Source: Siphonodentalium dalli (Eukaryota > Mollusca > Scaphopoda > Gadilida > Siphonodentaliidae). From it: 64,000 bases of DNA. The notes below the pieces were generated by a model. It had not been told where the DNA came from and ran no database searches. It saw only the letters and a program-made list of their open reading frames with translations. The position numbers and the translations under genes are program-made. Where the stretch lies: contig CP136066.1 in assembly GCA_032622095.1 (NCBI GenBank), positions 135,253,917 to 135,317,916 on the forward strand. Reading direction: 5' to 3'. Below, piece after piece: positions 37,363 through 49,597 of this stretch (its first letter is position 1; each line of letters begins with the position of its first letter).

Positions 37363-37435
37363 AGTCATATTGGACTCGATTTGAGTCCAATATGACTTTC
37401 GGGAGTGCAATATGACTTTCGGGAGTCCAATATGA
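37363..37435. repeat. 15-bp perfect palindrome plus 23-bp repeats
   Basis: AGTCATATTGGACTC (37363-37377) is followed by a 5-base loop and its exact inverse (37383-37397). The right arm then repeats as AGTCCAATATGACTTTCGGG-type units spaced about 23 bp. It uses the same TATTGGAC core as the hairpin 150 bp upstream. Confidence 0.9.
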
Positions 37436-38824
37436 CTTTTTCCCGGATTATTATGTGACGGTTTTTGCCCAATCAGAATTAGTGTTAGTTAAGGGATGGA
37501 TAATCGAAAACTTATTCAGTTTCGTGAAGCGAAACAGCAAGTGTTCACATCAGTACTGCACGTTGAGTCTGTATACACTTGGATATGGATTATGGTGTTC
37601 TATATATAGATCACGTCACCTGGAATAGTATCAGAGAACTCGCTTAACGTAATTTAAAGTGGTGCTCTCGTCTGTAAAAGCGCAATAAAAACGGCTCCCA
37701 TGTTGGTCATATTATTTATCTTAACCAATTAGATTTGACGTTGCATAGCAATGGGTTTTTGCTAAGCCTTGTAATTCAAATACAGACATCACCACCTCGT
37801 CGATCGTTGGTATTTACACAAATTGTCCACTACCACACACCATTAGGACAAGATGAAACCTATCTACATAGAAGGCGAGTGATCTACATAAAAATAGTAC
37901 TGTATATCTTGTTTCGGACGACAAAATATCACCAAAAACACTAATTTTAGTGTCATTTGTTACTTCAGTTCTTTCACAGTCTGAATCTTTGTTGTAATTC
38001 AAGATGCAATGATTGAATGAATAATTTACTGTAAGTAATTAACTAGACTAGCTAACTAGATCATAGTAGATGCCATCAACTCAATGAATACAATAGCAAA
38101 CATCAGTCTAATTTATCAATTCTCGATCCACAGCCTCTGTTCCAAAGTTATCCAAAGCTTAATGTATGTGGCCCTCATATGATCAAGTCCCGATCAAATA
38201 CGAATTTGCTCGGACCGGATCCAACTTCAAACCTGATCGGGACTTTCTCATATGAAACCCAGTTGGTGAATATAGTATAGTATGACCTAGCGGCTGAAAC
38301 GAAGTTAAACGCCAATCAATAAGTTGGCGAGGAAAGAACCCGTCGATCATTAAAATGGCTATATATACAGTTTATATGGCGTTACAACGCACACGTATAC
38401 TTACACTGTCAAACCATTTATCAGAAGCTTATATATAACTATTTCAATTTGAAGGAATAGTAAATTGAAATTCATCAAACCGACATCGATTCCAAATTCT
38501 GTCAACGTAATCTGGAAGGAGGTATAATATAGGTTGACAAATACATGAAATATGGATATATACACCGGCTTCATATGCTCTGAAAAATACTTTCCTTCGT
38601 CACAGCCATTTTACAGATATTCTCAATTTTAAGCACAGACGTGAAATAAACGCTCTTTATTTCTACCATATCAGGAAAAGACTAACACGGAACGCTCTTT
38701 AATTGCTGTCGCTTGCCGTGGAAATTTGTTCTTGTTTGGGAGCCAATCATCATGTTAAAAATTCTTAGTCGACTAACCAGAGTTACAGCTGAGAGTTATG
38801 CAACTTTTCTATATTTATAGAAAT
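37436..38824. other. unassigned DNA with a LINE/SINE tail motif
   Basis: ATGACCTAGCGGCTGAAACG followed by AAGTTAAACGCCAATCAATA at about 38282-38322 matches the tail of the LINE ending at 56314, so a retroposon 3' end lies here in plus orientation. Its body could not be traced upstream. AACGCTCTTTATTTCTACCA near 38652 belongs to the motif family at 3073. Confidence 0.45.
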
Positions 38825-39490
38825 TTGAATGTCCGTTAGCGCGATAACTTGAACAAGCCAATTTCATTCATATTTGGTATATGGATCTCTCACAACACTA
38901 TCTCGATTGAGTTCGAAAAACAGGTTTGTCCGATTTTTTTTACCTGAGTAACGGCCATTGGTCCCTCTGTTTTTAGCAATTTAATGACCGTTAGCGCAAA
39001 ACGTGAACAAATGTCCACCGATAACATTCATATTTGATATGGATCAATGTGGATCTTTCACAATAATATCTCGGATCAAATTTGATAACCATGTTTGTCC
39101 CATTAGTTTTACCTTTGTTACGCTCCCTTAGTTCGTTTATTGTTTAGCAATTTAGGAATTGTTAGGTCCGTTAGCGGGATAACTTGAAAAATGTCAACCA
39201 ATTTCATTCATATTTGGTATATGAATCTTTCACAACAATATATATATCGAACGAGTTCGAAAACCAGATTTGTCCGATCCTTTTTACATGAGTTAGGGCC
39301 TTTAGTTTGTCTAATTTTAGCAATTTTATGCCCGTTAGCGTAACACTTCAACAATATCAACCGATTACATTCATATTTCATATGTGGACTTTTCACAACA
39401 ATATCACGATCCAGTTCGAAAACCAGGTTTGTCCGATTTATTTTACCTGAGTTACGGCCCTTAGTTTGTCTATTTTTTTTTAACAAATGT
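38825..39490. repeat. about 165-bp tandem repeat, four diverged units
   Basis: Units begin near 38830, 38986, 39167 and 39330. Each has CCGTTAGCG, a start such as GATAACTTGAACAA, then CATTCATATTTGGTATATGG, TTTCACAACAATATC, GAGTTCGAAAACCAGGTTTG and ACCTGAGTTACGGCC, ending in TTTAGCAATTT. A further partial start lies at 39484. Confidence 0.85.
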
Positions 39491-39535
39491 CAACCGATTC
39501 CTACGAAGTCGGGAGCTGACAAGTGAACTCTTTTT

Positions 39536-39685
39536 TTATTTCGTTGTAACGAAATACGATCGATATAACGAATTAATAGAATATCGATATAACGAAATAA
39601 CGTTATTACGATATACCGAAATAATATTTCGTAATTTCGTTAAAACGAAACAAAATATCGATATAATGAAATAGTATTTCGCATC
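39536..39685. repeat. ATCGATATAACGAAAT-type repeats
   Basis: AACGAAAT(A) and its inverse ATTTCGTT recur about eight times, often next to ATCGATATAACG, making nested short palindromes over 150 bp. Confidence 0.75.
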
Positions 39686-39779
39686 GTATACATATAGGCT
39701 ACCATATATATAGAGAGATGAACATATATAGACCTATGCGTGTATGTAGAATGCACGCAATGGCGCAGTATGAATGATT

Positions 39780-39970
39780 CCGTGGGGGAGGAGGGTTTCC
39801 GACTTTTAATCCACCCTGGAAGCAGCTGCAACCATGAAATTCCAACTGCCCGAAATTTCAGTTGTACCCACCCACCATGCGTTGGAATTTCCAACTGGAA
39901 TTTTGACATTTCCCACTGTTGGACATGTTTCGATCTGACACCCACTATGGAAAGTTTCCAACTGGACTAA
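39780..39970. mobile_element. fragment of the hAT-type MITE family
   Basis: TTGGAATTTCCAACTGGAAT, GAAATTTCAGTTGTACCCAC and GAAAGTTTCCAACTGGAC match the palindromic interior of the element at 16769. The GACGTGGC ends are not present. Confidence 0.55.
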
Positions 39971-41466
39971 AAGTAGCAATTGTTCCACTAATTGTTTTCT
40001 TAAACAACATATTTCAAACCATTAACAATTGAAACAACTGTTTGGAAAGTACAGGTGTCATCTCAGCGTCTATCTAGTAAGTCTGGTTTAATCTATCTTA
40101 TAGCTATAAAGCGTCAACAATATTCCAAATTGAAAACAATAATGAATAATCCTCAAATATACAAACACGGTTGTACGGACTGTAGGCATGTTCAGTTGAT
40201 GTAATAAATTAATATAGAGACATTACATATATATAGAGAAAACACAGTTATGGCTTGGTGTATATATATGTGAAACCGAGGTGAAGATGACGAATCCGTC
40301 GGTCTCGAGTTGACACTCTGGTTTTAGTTGTCAAACGGTAGTTTCCTCGCAACTGGACTTAAACTGGATATGGCGAATCTGACCCTTGTGTATACCATCG
40401 ACGAATAATGAGATACTCTGACGCGCACATATTGAAGCTATGCGGAGTTGGTTAATATTCGTGTCCGGAGGCGGATAAAATAATCTCAGTTTACACGGTT
40501 TAAAAGGCATAAAGAACTTAAAATCAAAGGAAAACAAAGAGAAGATTGTAGAATATATCACTCGTAAAATATTCCTTTATGGGACTTAGTAGGAATTATC
40601 TGATCACGGTAGCGACAACTATACCTAAGTGTATAAATTTTTCTTTTGTATTTCTTTTTTGTGAACATGTTTATAGAACATTATGACCCGAATCAAAGGA
40701 AAGGATGTACACTATCTACTATCATTTAATTTTTGACGTTTCAGCAACGAAGTTGGTGCTATCTCCTAAGCCATACATTTTCCCACTTTTGTGCTCATGA
40801 AACATCTTTGCGAAATAGATTGCCACCAGTGCATTACATATACTATACTTTATATCCACTTAGACAGTAATATATGTTTATATAGCATACAATATACCCG
40901 ATGAAATGCATAAATTTTTCGAGGTGTCAGCTTCCGTGAACTGATCTGCGTTTCAGAAATGAACTGGATATGAAGTGAATACAATGTTCGGAGGTCAAAA
41001 TAAAGATATATAGGGTAGTTGTACACGATTTAAAGGGTAGTGTGAGGGCTGAAATAGGGAATTAAAGACACATTGTGGACTTATTTCAGTGAATAAAACC
41101 GATAAATTAGTACGTTGCAAACTCTATCTCAACTGGAAGAAGCAATCAACTAAGATTGTCGAAAACCCCGACCACATCGACCTTACCGTTTCAGAGAACA
41201 CAACATTTAAACCAAATACAAATGTAAATATTTACTACTTTATTCGGGACGAAATAATTGGTGATAAGCATACGGTAATGGTTATGCAAACAATAGTCAC
41301 TGTGCATGTATAATTCGTTTATAACAATGACGCTGTTTTCTGCCTGGATATCAAATTGATGAAAATAACTAATGTTGGCGTGATTATTTGTTATTCCGGT
41401 CTGAACACCTCGGCGGAGTGTTTCAAATCTCTTTAAATGTGGCATTACATTGGTTTTGTGGTTTTA
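39971..41466. other. unassigned DNA
   Basis: An open frame at 41089-41313 follows a TTATTTCAG acceptor-like site and reads KLVRCKLYLNWKKQSTKIV then HIDLTVSENTTFKPN; no family recognised and no partner exon seen. Confidence 0.35.
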
Positions 41467-41582
41467 GTAGAGGCTCTTATGTCCATTTTTTGGCTCCCGT
41501 GTGCATTTTGTGAAGAAATATAGCCATTATGCTCATGATGTTGCTTGATATATGGGGCACCAGGAAACAAATGTTAGACACC

Positions 41583-43380
41583 AGAGTCGTAATTTCGCTA
41601 AAATCCGGATTGAGAATCCGAAGCCGATTACGGGGGCGGGGCTAATTCCCGATTCTAGGTCAGATTTTGAAATCCACGTGGTCTCCGAAACTCTCTCCCA
41701 GCGTCAAACATGGCTCATGTATTTGACACAAGTATCATTTGTATCTTATATTTATAAAGTGCATGTTTGTTGTGAAAGTCGTGCACATAATTTGCTGCCA
41801 ATCCGACTTAATCGCATCTTTTTTTCAAGTTAAAGTGTGTTTATTGATGATGGCAAGCATATCTAAACATGACAGATCTAGGCCTCCTGAATCAAATTCC
41901 GAAGATGTTGTGAAGAAACTTGTCAGTTGAACAGGGACGTGACGACAGGGGTTGATTGGTGTCTCGACCCCCACCCCGAACTTTGATACAATTTGCTAAG
42001 CTGTGCAGTCATTCATACGTGAGGAAAATCAGGATTATTTTGACTAACTGTTTCAAATAATGATACGTACAAGCCAACAAACGCAACAAACAAACCTGAT
42101 TTTAAATAAATACATATACAAACTTATGACTAACTCGGGGGAGGGGGTGTCCAGTGATCTGTATATATGTTCAACTTGTTTTGGTAGTCATGTTGCTTTG
42201 CCATTACTAATTATTTATTTTTTCAGTGTAATAACATATGGGAGTCAGTACTTGTCTCCCAATTCCTTGTATGTATAAACAAATGTATGTGTTATATATC
42301 ATGTGTTATCTAAATTTGACATATATTTGAAATAAATATATCTAAACTAAACTTTGGTACATTCCAGCAGTCGGAAATTTCATGCATGACACAACATTAG
42401 TTGGACATTAATTTGACACCATATATAGGTTGGCATTGTTCTCATTGTTTGATTTTTTTCAACCAGTAAAAGTTGGTAATTTTCCAATCTTAGTGTTTGT
42501 CAGATTGGATATTTCCAAGGGGAGCAAATTGAATTCTGCGAACCTGTGAGATTGATGTTTGGTTCAATTGGGATTGCAGTTGGCCGGAAATTTGAGGAAA
42601 CTTCTAGCCACGTCCCTAGAACATGTGTCTGTTGTTTATACAGAGACTATTGTGCAAAACGACTGCATTTAACGAAACAAAACATGTTAAACATGAAATT
42701 GCTATAACTTTAAGACTAGATGATAGTACATACGTGTATCTGATAATCCATCGATACCATATAATCCTACTATTTCTTGAATAAGAAGAAACATTATAAT
42801 AACGAACACAGCAGAAGACATGTCCATGCAGGTTCATATGAATTCGGTCAATGGTGACGTATCCGCCGAATTCGAAATCGACATGCGTTCGGGCGGTATT
42901 TTAAGGATGGAATTATGAAATGGACATATGAAAGTGACAACCAACAATGATTTGCAATTGCTTCGCCATCAACCGAAGTGCTCCCCCAGCGTTACTATCA
43001 ATAGGGTTATTATTTGGCTAATTTCAGTAATATTCTCCCAGTTTACATTCAATAAAACAAATTTGTCTCCGCATTTAAAATTCTTTGATATAGATCGTTT
43101 ATATGCTGCAATAATTTGTACACAAGAGACGGATTCTTATGTTTTATTGTGTTTTTAAACTCTGAGGTGGCGAAATCTCGGTTTGTTTACATTACGAACA
43201 TTTGAGTCCGTAATCGGAATCCCAATCCCAATCGGATTACCACGAAATTGAGATTACGGTCTGTTCGTTTACTGATTCTGCCAATTTCTGGTCTGTTCTT
43301 TTGCCGAACCAAGTCGTACGGGGACCAATCTGTAATCTGAATCCAGAATCTGAATCGGATTTTAGCGAAAAAACGCCTCT
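41583..43380. mobile_element. 1.8-kb TIR transposon in the foldback left arm
   Basis: Left end AGAGTCGTAATTTCGCTAAA then ATCCGGATTGAGAATC; right end, reversed, AGAGGCGTTTTTTCGCTAAA then ATCCGATTCAGATTC. The opposite arm of the foldback reads straight across (GACCCCAAGGTGTCTAACAT at 48765-48784), giving the uninterrupted site and fixing both borders to within two or three bases. No transposase frame. It is non-autonomous and itself hosts an hAT-type MITE. Confidence 0.8.
41932..42618. mobile_element. hAT-type MITE, second copy
   Basis: Left end CAGGGACGTGACGACAGGGG; right end, reversed, TAGGGACGTGGCTAGAAG. The ends match those of the element at 16769, and the interior has GTTGGTAATTTTCC and TTGGATATTTCC motifs. 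No convincing target duplication. It also includes the G-rich stretch near 42137. Confidence 0.65.
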
Positions 43381-44700
43381 GGGGGTCGCGACTGGGTGGA
43401 TTATGACGTCATCAAGATGGCCGCCATCCAACATTTCAGAGTAGGCACTGAATCAGTTTGATTAATAGCTAGTAGTGAATTTATGGTAGGAAATATAATA
43501 TTTCTCTACTGTTGTGATACTATGATAACAGGCTTCACTTTGACAGAAAAATTTACCACATTTAACCAATATGGCCGCCAAAATGGCGACCGAAGTTCGG
43601 GAAAATGATGAATTTTCACACATGTCTATTAAAACATTCACGGTTGTTTGAAATCGGTGGCTAATAGCAACTTAATTTTAAATACATTTGAATACCAAAC
43701 CATTTTAACATGATAATATGTCATACTTTCGGTCTTATTCCTGCAAAATGTCGTCAAAATGTGAATTCATAAATAAGCTATGAAATTTTACCAAATATCC
43801 ATTTTGTAATTCGAGCCATGTGTTAGCCAGAAAATAGCTGAATTTGATAACAAACATTTGCAACAGGTTTAAACATATAGATTGCCATATAATTATAACC
43901 AAAAAAGTTCATCTGTATTCAAGATGGCGACCAAAATGGTTGCCAAAATTGATAAATCACTAAAATTGTCAAATTTTCTTTGATATCACTCCTAATGTGC
44001 GATTTAGTGAATATAGGTGAATATATGTGCTCCTTGTTGGCGTAATAACATGGAGATATGAAACAATATGAATAGTTTGTGAACAATGGCTGTTTATACT
44101 CAAGAATTCGAGAGAATTAAACGACGAAAATGAGATGAAATCATCAAAATGGCAACCATGAACAATTTCAGAGTTGGCATTGGGTCTGGGAGGAAAATAT
44201 AGATAGTGAAATGATTATGTTTCGCGACCAATAATACCATTGGATCGCACTTCCTCTTGACGGTGCAATTTGGACCTCAAAATCCAAGATGGCTCCCAAA
44301 ACGGCGACCGAAATTCTCATAATTGATAATTTTTCGCACTCGCCTCAAATTATTCACAGCGGTTTGAAATCGGTGGCTACTAGCAACCTTATTTTGAATG
44401 AATTATACTATCTAAACATTCGACAACCATGATATGTAAGATTAACATATTATTATCCATATGAATCTAAATTCAGGATGGTGACTCAGATGGTTACCAA
44501 AATGGAGAAATAATCCAAATTTGCTAGTTTTCATTGATAACGCTCCTAATATGGGTTTCAGTGACTACTGGTAAACACATTTGTTCCCCTGTTGACAAAA
44601 GTGCCAGGAATGCTGATACAATCTGATACAATATGAATATTTTGCGAACAGTAGCTGCTTATATCCGAGATTTCATGAGAATGGAAACAGAAACTATGAA

Positions 44701-47489
44701 AAGTAGATAAATTCATCTGATGTTGACCTATTTGAAAATATCCAAACTGAATATATGCTGTTTACATCCATCATTATATGTACATCGGAAATGTCCTGAT
44801 TGGGTGACTCGACTGGAGAAAAATCCCTACCTCAACAATAAGGCTGTCGGTGTTGAGCAATACTTTAATTACTTCCCCTTGATGTCGCCCCCCCCCCCCC
44901 CTTATGGGGTTTGGCTAAGGATTTTTCACTTGACTCCTGTATTGCTCATGTAATGCCATCATACTAAGTCAATTCTACCGAAATTCAGCTGCTCACGGAA
45001 ATTAATTGAATGGACATCACACAATGCAGTACCCAAAAACAGTAGCGGCATATAATGCGTTGACATTACGGACATCTTCCATGTTAACAAGCTTAATAGT
45101 TATAGTGTATACTAAGTCCAAATATATGAAAAGGAGCTAATATTTGTGTGATTCGTTCTTATTAATATACATGTACGAAAACACAGGGTATACTTTTGTG
45201 AAACTGAGAAAATTTACAATTGCTCGTCCTTGAATAACATCTAGTTCATATTGTGTGTGCATCAGGGGATTATATGACAGTAATTGCTTTGTGGCAGACC
45301 ACCAAACAAGAGCGTTCAGATGTGAGCTCTATGTGTCTTCTGCGAAGAAGAATCGCATTGGCGGATTTCTACCAGACCTCTGCTTATTACACGCGATATA
45401 TAGCTACTAGCGATAAATTATGTTCAGGTTCGTACCAAAACAGAAACTGATGTGGAGCTCTGGACAGCTCATGGGCCAACTCACTGACTCCACACCCAAG
45501 ATTTGCGAAAGCGTGGCTGATTTTGATCGAGCTAGGATAGGAAGATAGCCTCGTATAATGAGTTCAATTGGTATACATGTGTATTTGAGTTCCACAGAGA
45601 TAGTTTTCTGGACATCGCATATACTACAAGTTCGTTCCGTCTATGATCCCCATCTTCCTGTGCAGGACTTATGCACTTATGTCATATTTGTCACATGTGT
45701 TATCGAAGTTCTTTCATGCTTGCGTTATGCGGTCTCATCAAAATGTCATACAAGAAACATATTCACACCAAATTTTCTTTAAATGCCTGCATTTCTGTAA
45801 TTGTATCGGATATCGGCAATGTTCCAGATAAAATTGATAATAATTTCTCGCACCAATGCACAGTTCGACTTGGCAATTCAACTCACCGACATGTTGAGGT
45901 ACATGTATTATTATTGGGTGGAAAGTATGTAGTATTCTTTCCAGAAGTTTTATACATGAACATTTGATATCCCACTACAATGAAATCAGGTCTGCAGAAA
46001 ACTCAGGTCGTTAAACGTTGTAATATTATACCTTCCTGAGCAATAGTTGAAGTAAATTTCAGTTATGGACTCTTCGAGATTGCGGGGTTTCTGTGATTCG
46101 ACGATCTTTACTTTCTGTGAACTAACAGTTGATGTATAATGCTAATGAATGTCCCCATGTGGACGTTTTGCATTAAATCTTAATAAACGTTCCATTAAAT
46201 GATCTTGATGACCCGTCACTGTATTCATTACTTCGATGCACCATCATATGGCATGGACCAAAGATGAGCTTCTGGTGTTTCGATGAGGTATTTCATCACT
46301 AAATATCCAGACACTAGGCATAGGCATTTTGATTTCACGATATAGTTTCGTTGACAACCAGGAAGAAGTTGAGGATCCGTTATTGTCACTTGCTGGACTC
46401 GACATGGAGAATGACATACCTTAGGCTATTTTTGCCCGATACTGATGTTTTGACATATTCTAAAATAAACTGACAAGCATTAACTCGGTTAGGTCACAGT
46501 TCTGTTAGACTACATCGAAGTGAATATGCAATGTATCTGCTATGAGGTCAGCGGCCGTATTGACATTTATTTATTAAATCTGTATTATGGACTCTCCATT
46601 CCACAACCGGAACAAACATTCTATATGGAGTCTCCGATATGCAGTCGGAGAGTTTTGTGGTGAGCTCTGTTAGCTTGTGAGATGAATTTGTAATTTAACT
46701 GTAGTTGCTGGGATAAGTTGGTTGTAGATAGACTACCATCAATGTGACCATCTATTAGACGAAGTAACAAGAGTGGTACATGTGCTGACTCACGTCTTGA
46801 GAAGTGTGACAATGTATCAACTATTCAAAGGAATTTCGGGTGATGAAACACAGATATGCCAAAAACAAGAAACTGAACAATGCAATCTCCCCTTATTGTA
46901 TCTTATTAGACACAACTGTTTCATAATTAGATACGAAATAATGTTTGCACTAACATGTAATGCCTGTGTATTTCTAAGTTGAGCAATTATATCTCCCGGT
47001 GGCAGTATGATAGCAATGCAACTTCGACTTCGATGAAGTCAAGGTGTGATATTTTTCCTGAATCTTCTAAATTGTTGTGGCCGGGCGATATCAACGTGGT
47101 CAACAATTCATCAAGAATAGGCAACGAATAAAGCAGATCTGCCCCAAACGAAATAATATAGCCATAAAGTTGGATTTCAGTCTGTATTATGACTGCAGGG
47201 ATTCTTTTGCGTTCGAGTACTCGTTATGCCCTTATAATGATACAGTCAGCACATATCCGATTTGACTTCCTTCCCAGGAAACGGACAGGATCGTTTAAAT
47301 TATTTTGGGCAATTTCATGTTAGGTTTCTAAGAGTCTATTCTGATATATTCTCGATTATAAACAAATTATGTTTGGTCAAACAGTCACAATATACCTTAA
47401 CATGATAGTATCTAATTTAGATTGGGCGAATATATCCAACTCCTTTGCTAAATGCCGTTTGAGAATATAAACATTTGTCACATTTTATA
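44701..47489. other. foldback centre, unassigned
   Basis: The spacer between the foldback arms. A C-run of about 13 lies near 44889-44901. The best open frames (45253-45450, 45671-45967) show no known domain. Nothing resembling a transposase, integrase or polymerase was found. Confidence 0.4.
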
Positions 47490-49537
47490 ACTGTGAGTTT
47501 TGGCGGCCATTCTGGCGACCATCTTGGGTCAAATAGATCAATGTCGAGTGTAATTGAATGACACTAACGATATTTAAAACTCTGTACACATTTGTTTATT
47601 TTTATGCCTATTTCTGTCCAATGTTAATCTAGAACCTCGAGAAGCAAGTTACAAAGTGAAATTACATAGCGCATTATTTAATTTGCATTTTTCGGAGTAT
47701 GAACAACACAAGTTACAGCATAATATGTATTCCAAAGTACTTGGTGTCATAACTGATAAAAATAAAGACAAGTTCTATTCGCCACAGTTTACAAATAACC
47801 GAAAATGATGTAAGGGGCATGTGTAATAATTCAACATATTTCTATATTTCGGTCGCCATTTTGACAGCCATCTTGGGTTTTTTTTATCAATCTTGTTCTT
47901 TCAAAATGAAGCTTGGTGGAATTTTATCATTGCCGTAGAAATATTTTTCATTTTCTGTGTTAAATTTTCTTCCTCACTCAGTGCCCATTCTGCAATTTTG
48001 TGTGGCTGCCATGAAGATGATTTGACTTAATTTTCGTGGTATAATTCTGTTGATTTATCGCGTATAAGCAGCTATATGGGTCACCAAATATACAAATCAT
48101 TCAATAAGTCCATGGATGTCCACGAAAAAGTAGCACATATTCACATATATTTACTTTTCCCCAACACATGAGTGATATCAATAAAAATTGGACAGATTTT
48201 GGTGATTTCTCCATTTTGGCAGCCATCTTGGCCACCATCTTAAACGAAAATGCACTATTTTCAGTGTCACTATATGGAAATTCACATATTTGCATTATCT
48301 TCATCAAATTCAGTTATTTTCTGTTCAACTCTTGGCTAGAATCACATAATTGAATTTTGGATAACTTTCATAGAACATTTTTGAATTCACATTTTAAAGA
48401 TAGCTGGCAGGAATGAGATCCGAAATATGACATATTATGTTGTAGAAATGGTTGGATACTAGAATTTATTCAAATTTAGGTCTTTATTCGTTACAAATTT
48501 CAAACATCAGTTAATGATTCAAGAGGAAAGTGTGAAAAATAATAAATTTTCCTAATTTCGGTCGCCATTTTGGCGGCCATCTTGGTTTATGGTGGCCACT
48601 TTCTCAGTCAAATGGAAGTATGGGGTATTAGTTTCACGTCAGTGGTGAGATAATCAAATTTCAATAATAAATTTACAAGTAGATATTAATCAAACTGACT
48701 CAGTACATACTGTGAAATTGTGTATGGCGGCCATCTTTATGACGTCATAAATCCACCCAGTCGCGACCCCAAGGTGTCTAACATTTGTTTTCTGGTGCCT
48801 GAGATATCAAGCAACGTCATTGGCATAGTCGCTATATTTCTTCACAAAGTCCACACGGGAGTACATAAGAGCCTCTACTATTTAATTATTTTACAACGCT
48901 GGGAACGTTCTCAAAAAGTAAGAATTTTGACGCGTAACATGTTTATCGCATGCGGTGCAGGTCAGCTCCTATGGGGAATCATTCCGAATCAACCAGATTG
49001 TTCTCCACTGAATTTGCCGTCTGCACATGAAATACAAGATTTCGAAATAACAACGATTACGATAACTTGTTTTCTATTTCAAATATTGTTTAGTTCTACC
49101 ATGAGGTATGAAGGTGATTTCTTTTACTGAGATTCGCTCTGCCATTATTTTCGGCTTGACAACGATCAATTTTAGAAAAAAAGCAATTGTATTCTGGAGT
49201 GTGTGAACACCAAGGAGAATAAAAAGTTGCAGACCCCACGTCCCCCGAATCGAGGTGACTTTTTGGGGACGATGGCATTTTTAAGAACAAAGAAGTCAAA
49301 TTATGGCAAAATTTGACTAGAACTAGACGATGTCCTGCGTGTTCTCGAAGGTGAGTCACTCAAGAGATTGTTTTAAAGACTGATCAATTTATCATTAAAG
49401 GGGTACTGTACCCTAAATCCGGTCATTTATTGGACCATCGCCTGTTATACACAACGGAATATATACAACAAATGAATGCTTTTGAGCCACGAAATAGTGC
49501 AAAATACACTCATGTGCTCTATGGACGATGCAGACAA

Positions 49538-49597
49538 CATGGTAATTATAATGAAAATGAATTTATGACTGAAGTCATTTTCATTATAATTACCATG
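49538..49597. repeat. perfect 23-bp hairpin, 14-base loop
   Basis: 49538-49560 (CATGGTAATTATAATGAAAA then TGA) is the exact reverse complement of 49575-49597. A perfect stem this long with a short loop would fold readily as RNA. Confidence 0.95.

Larger units (their letters stand above)
41467..48885. mobile_element. large foldback-like inverted repeat with AAGATGGC motifs
   Basis: The outer ends match in inverted orientation: TAGTAGAGGCTCTTATGT at 41467 and its reverse near 48866-48883, continuing through the TTGTGAAGAAATATAG and GCACCAGGAAACAAATGTTA blocks. Next comes GGTCGCGACTGGGTGGAT with TATGACGTCAT and AAGATGGCCGCCAT (43382-43425 against 48720-48780). Inner arm parts (to about 44700 and from about 47490) repeat an approximately 735-bp unit with AAGATGGC motifs at 43572, 43922, 44148, 44288 and 44478, and inverted ones at 47503, 47851, 48212, 48561 and 48724. 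No transposase was found in the centre. The left arm is split by the element at 41583. Confidence 0.75.

Noticed and set aside
41924-42626. 8-bp target duplication of the second hAT-type MITE
   Set aside because: The flanks CAGTTGAA and GAACATGT do not match well enough to claim one.
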